Of a stretch of DNA of 64,000 nucleotides, positions 60,148-64,000 are shown in pieces. The notes under the pieces were generated by a model. It was not told the origin of the DNA. It did no database searches and saw only the letters and a list, made by a program, of their open reading frames with translations. Positions within the stretch are counted from its first letter, which is position 1. Every line of letters begins with the position of its first letter. Position numbers and translations under genes: made by a program. The DNA comes from Chenopodium formosanum (Eukaryota > Streptophyta > Magnoliopsida > Caryophyllales > Amaranthaceae). The stretch is taken from NCBI GenBank assembly GCA_024500155.1, contig CM044871.1, positions 32,610,728 through 32,674,727 of the forward strand, written 5' to 3'.

Positions 60148-60151
60148 CCCG
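60138..60151 (+). other. Conserved hairpin H1 at the LARD2 stop codon
   Basis: CGGG, loop AAGTAA, CCCG. The TAA of the reading frame is in the loop. The LARD1 counterpart is 17586-17599. Confidence 0.6.
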
Positions 60152-62385
60152 TGTTTTATTGCTTTTATTTTCTTTTCTTTTTAGAATAGATTTTATCTCA
60201 TGGAGATGTTTGTGTTCCTTTTGCTAGGTACATGACTTGATATACTTTGGTGCTTCTATTTGGATCAAGTATCAAGGAAGATTGGCACCACATTTGCTAA
60301 CATATAGAAGGCAAGATTCAATATTAGAGGTTGTTAGCTTTGAAAGGTTAAAATTGGGTCATTTGCGGGTATTTACACCCACCTAATATCCGGTAGTATC
60401 CTTCCTTGCTCTTTCTCTAGTGGATGATGACTTGTTGGACATATGTTGGTTTGATTGGATTAATATCCTTGTTTTTCCCCTCCCGTGGAATATTTGATTT
60501 ATGTTTGAGCATGTTGTCTCATTCAAGCTTGGGGGAGGGTATTCTATCATGTTTGGTGGAATGTTGATTCAAATATGTCATGCACCTTTGTATATGCTTT
60601 TCCAGGTTCTTATATTTTGAAAAACTCCAAAAAGATTTTTGTTTCTATCAAGACAAATTTGCAATGTGTTTTGTTTTGTTCTTGCTTTGGACATAATAAC
60701 ATTTGGACTTGTATAATTGAATGCTTTTCTTCCTAAATGGTAGTGGTGTGCACGGTTTGAGATTACGTTTGGTTGATTCTAGGATAAAGCATGCTAAGGT
60801 AGTTGTCTAGAACTAGGGGGATCATGAAGCCGGATTCTACTTGTTTGTGGCATGTTTGGTAGTTGCTCCCTATCTTCGATTTGACAACCTTAGTGAGTTT
60901 TTGCTACAACCATGTGAGATTTATATTTGTTCAAGCTTTCATCATATTCTTGCATGAGCGGCATGGGGTCCTTGACTTTGCAAGCCTAATCTATAAAGCT
61001 TGATGTATGATTCTTAAACCCGAGACCGAGCTATCTATGGAGGACAAAGACACCTTTTTCGGGGTGGTATTTTTCATTTTTAGGTTAGTTTGATTCATAT
61101 TTGTTTTTGGGTTTCCATTTGCCTTCTTGCAACCATTTGAGCCTTATACCTTCTTTTCAAGCCACATCTTTAGTTCTTTGGCCTTTTGTTTCATTTTCTT
61201 TCTATTCTTGGTTTTTTGTGAAGCAAATTGATCACGTATGATGGAGTTTGTGGTGGATAAGTTGGAAATTTGGTTTTTATGAGTGCTAGTTTGTGATTAA
61301 GTCTTCTTTGTGTATAATGGAAAGTGTTTGAGTAAAAGCCGTCCTTAATCATAAAAGGCATGGACTAATAAATTGCATTATAGAAAAAGCCGTCCGAATT
61401 TAGCAAAAGGCGAGGATATTGCAAGTTTAAGTAAAAAAAAAAAGAAAAAAAATTTGAAAAAAGTGAAAATTCAAAAATATTTTGATGTATTCTTTTCTCC
61501 TTCTAAGCATTGAGGACAATGCTTCATTTAAGCTTGGGGGAAAAGCGTTTACGCTTTTTGTATATATTTCTTGTGAGTATAGCTTCAAATAAGCTTGGGG
61601 GTGTTGCTTTTTCTTGGTGATTTCTTGATCGTGTTGTTAAGGATTGATCACCCTTTTGCTTCACTTTTTAGGAAAACCTCCAAATTTTAAATTTTAGCCT
61701 ACCTTCACCCTTTTTGCCTTATGTTACAACCTTGGGGAAAGACCTTTCGACCTAGAAAGTTGAGTCACTATTCGGGGGAGGGAATCATGGGTCATTGCCT
61801 AATGAAAGGGGATGCGAAATCAAGATGTCGAGTAGCCCAAAAATTTGATCTTTTTCCGGTTCCTTCGCGGAATCTATGAGATGCTCACTATGGGGAGATA
61901 TGAGATTAGTAGGGGCAACGCGGTAAGACCGTTTGGGATGAAAGTGGAGTGTGATAACTAGTTCCTATGCTTAGCATTTTTATGTTTCAATCAACCTTAG
62001 GTATCTTATAGCGTGCACTCCCTTACTTGTTTAGAAAGATTTGCATTCATTGTGCTTGTACATTTGCAAAAGTCCTTTCATGAACATTTGTTTGCTTTTC
62101 TTGTATTTTGTTTTCTTTTTCATGCTTTGCCTTGTTTGTATTATTATGAGAGTTATGGGTAAACTCTTAGGATACCCTTACGAGAGCATCACTCGTCCTC
62201 TAGGGCGATCTAGGGGTTTAAATGGCTTGTCTTTAGTTGCTAAAATTGACCGTGATTCCTACGAAAGTGAGTTAGTGTATATTCCCATCTTCTCTAGTTT
62301 TCTCGTTTCTTTCTTTGCTTGAATAATGTCATCATTTTTCCCTTGGGTTGGATTTTGTTTTGCTCGAGGACGAGCAAAAGTTTAG
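60152..62385 (+). other. Long non-coding 3' region of LARD2
   Basis: No gene. AGCTTGGGGG-type purine tracts recur near 60534, 61531 and 61590 before the true one at 62386-62398. Hairpin H2 is at 61505-61524. Confidence 0.6.
61505..61524 (+). other. Conserved hairpin H2 (AGGA loop) of LARD2
   Basis: 8-nt arms AAGCATTG and CAATGCTT around AGGA, followed by AAGCTTGGGGG. The stem differs from LARD1 at three pairs, all compensated. Confidence 0.65.
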
Positions 62386-62398
62386 CTTGGGGGAATTT
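62386..62398 (+). other. LARD2 polypurine tract
   Basis: GCTTGGGGGAATT immediately before the 3' LTR start. Confidence 0.8.
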
Positions 62399-64000
62399 GA
62401 TCCATGCCATTTATGGCACCTTTAGGCTATGTTTTCTTTATATTTCTATGCTCCTTTGTAGTCGTTTATGTCGTTTTTTTAGAGAATAATGCTCGATTCG
62501 CGTGTTTTTGTGTTAGTTTAGAGAAATGCATGCTTTTAATGGCTTTCTTATCATTTTATTCATTTCTCGGCTATTTCTCTTGCTTCTCCGTTTTTTTGTC
62601 TTGTTTTGTAGGTACGTCGCGGGCTATATGCATGGGAATTGAAAATAGCACCCACTAGGATCAATATGCACTTTTCGGAATTGAATTTGAGTTTGAAACA
62701 AAGGAAAACGAAGGATTGCAAAGTATCAAATAGGACCTTTGTGCATTGTTTTAGTCATATCTCAAGTTCTACAGATCGGATTAGGGTGATTCAAGTTGGG
62801 TTGGAAACTAGACTTGAAGAGATTTCCAATGATAGGTCTTACGCCTTCATAAAATTCTTAGATCGGAAGTTACAGCCTTCTGAAGTTGGCCCTGGAAAAC
62901 TGCCGTGGGCGCGGGGTTGCTGCAGCTCCAAAACTGCCGTATTTGGGCAGTAGGCACCCGCGGTTGTCCCGAGGGCTCCCCGAGGGCGCGGGCTTGGGCC
63001 GCGGGCGTGACTATCGGGGTGTCCGTTCCCCTCCGCGGGCGCAGGTTTCTGGGTCTTTTACGATTTTAAGCTTCTTTTCTCCTTTTGTCTATATAGTTTT
63101 TGGTTTCCTTTATTCTTGATTCATGTAATTCTTTAGTTTTAGAATAGTTTTCTCTCTCTTAGGTTGAGAGCTTCTCTCTCTAGATTAGGCTAGATTAGGA
63201 GTAGTTTTAGAGAGAGAAAGTGAGGAATTTCAATGGTGATTGAGAGATTGAAGATGTAAGTGTGACAATTGTGTTGGAGATCTTCTTAATTATCAATGAG
63301 AATTTCTAAACTCTATCTCATTCAATTTCTTTGTTTAATTTCTTGTTTGTTTGGTTTAATTTTGATGTTTGATGCTTGATTAGTGTAATTGTTCTTGGTA
63401 TTTTGTTGATTCTTGATTTCCATAGTTGTTAGTTGATAGATGATGATTCTTGAATAGTTGTTTGGATAGGAATTGGGTGAAACTTGTATGGTTGATTAAT
63501 TGTGATTAATTTGGGAATAGTGTTGATTGATTGTTGAGATTAAAGTGATTAGTGAAGGTTTGCATGTGTGTAATTCAATTTGGCCTTGAGAATTATGCTA
63601 GATTTGCATTGTAATTGCTAATGACATGAACAATTGATTTAGGAATTGCAATTATCAATTGGTTTTGATTGTGATTCTCTTAGTTTGTTATTCATAGTGA
63701 ACCCTAGCTTAACAATTAGGAGATAGCTCTTTGATTCCTATTGATTGCTCTTATCATTAGTCCTCACAACCTTTGATTGACATGCTCTTCCCAAGTTGTT
63801 GCAATTGACATGATTACTTGTTGATCTCCGTTCCTAGTGTTTTATTTCCTTGGTTACTTGTTTTGTTAGTTGTTAGTATTCTCTCTTACCTTCGTCTTCG
63901 ACCTAGCTTAGGCGCATAATTGAAAGTGCTTGAACATTACCGTTCCTTTGGGTTCGACCCTTGACTTGCCTCTATACTCGTATTTAGGTTTGTTAAGTGT
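62399..64000 (+). repeat. LARD2 3' LTR (cut by window end)
   Basis: Starts TGATCC right after the purine tract GCTTGGGGGAATT. It contains the 59-nt block (62819-62877) and the GC-rich block (62895-63050). Confidence 0.9.

Larger units (their letters stand above)
56646..64000 (+). mobile_element. LARD2: gag-only Ty3/gypsy derivative, 3' end outside window
   Basis: 5' LTR 56646-58220, primer site from 58224, one broken gag-like frame, a long non-coding 3' region, a purine tract and a 3' LTR from 62399 to beyond the window. No protease, RT or integrase. The target duplication on the left would be TAGTG (56641-56645); its partner lies outside. It is inserted in a hAT transposase gene. Confidence 0.88.

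Noticed and set aside
1..64000. tRNA, rRNA or snRNA genes
   Set aside because: I saw no cloverleaf-like or rRNA-like sequence beyond tRNA-complementary primer sites of retroelements.

Overview
The window is plant nuclear DNA, almost certainly from a dicot. It holds a STICHEL-like gene end with plant GT-AG introns. Everything else is nested plant transposable elements: an L1-type LINE, Ty1/copia, Ty3/gypsy of the Tat/Athila kind, hAT, CACTA and Stowaway-like. The species cannot be named from this sequence. The only host gene I can support is the 3' end of the STICHEL-like gene at 155-1544 (+).

Layout. 1-1.9 kb: STICHEL-like gene end. 1.9-6.9 kb: minus-strand LINE with poly(A) tail and 12-bp target duplication, carrying a nested 1,075-bp hAT element with 8-bp duplication. 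7.2-14.0 kb: an old, coding-dead copia element with about 190-bp LTRs and a MITE-like insert. 14.0-21.05 kb: a GACCCGA-rich, hAT-like non-autonomous element split by a very young minus-strand gypsy-derived element, called LARD1 here (14047-19870; LTRs nearly identical, duplication CCTGA). 21.1-21.3 kb: Stowaway-like MITE. 22.0-42.4 kb: a large broken Tat/Ogre-like gypsy element. It has sense pol, then two intron-containing antisense reading frames, a polypurine tract and an LTR followed by its own primer-binding site. It is interrupted by a solo LTR of the LARD1 family (22751-24200), a non-autonomous copia (copia-1, 31026-35882) and a CACTA element inside the LTR (39308-41164). 42.6-44.5 kb: a single LTR-like unit with primer-binding site. 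45.4-53.8 kb: a second, minus-strand element of the copia-1 kind (copia-2) with a truncated 5' LTR. 54.3-56.6 kb: left part of an autonomous-type hAT transposon with a broken transposase. 56.6-64 kb: a gag-only gypsy derivative (LARD2) inserted into that hAT; its 3' LTR runs off the window.

Almost all coding sequence is disabled, and several stops sit where the family has Trp or Gly. The parts that look conserved are non-coding. (1) A 59-nt block of constant length occurs in three otherwise unlike LTR elements. (2) Two RNA-type hairpins are shared by LARD1 and LARD2, one with three compensated base pairs. (3) Pairs of a 12-bp GCCCGATCGGGC palindrome sit 19-20 bp apart, repeated in the LARD1 family. 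(4) Unrelated LTR families each carry a GC-rich inverted-repeat block a few hundred bases into the LTR. No tRNA, rRNA or CRISPR array was found.
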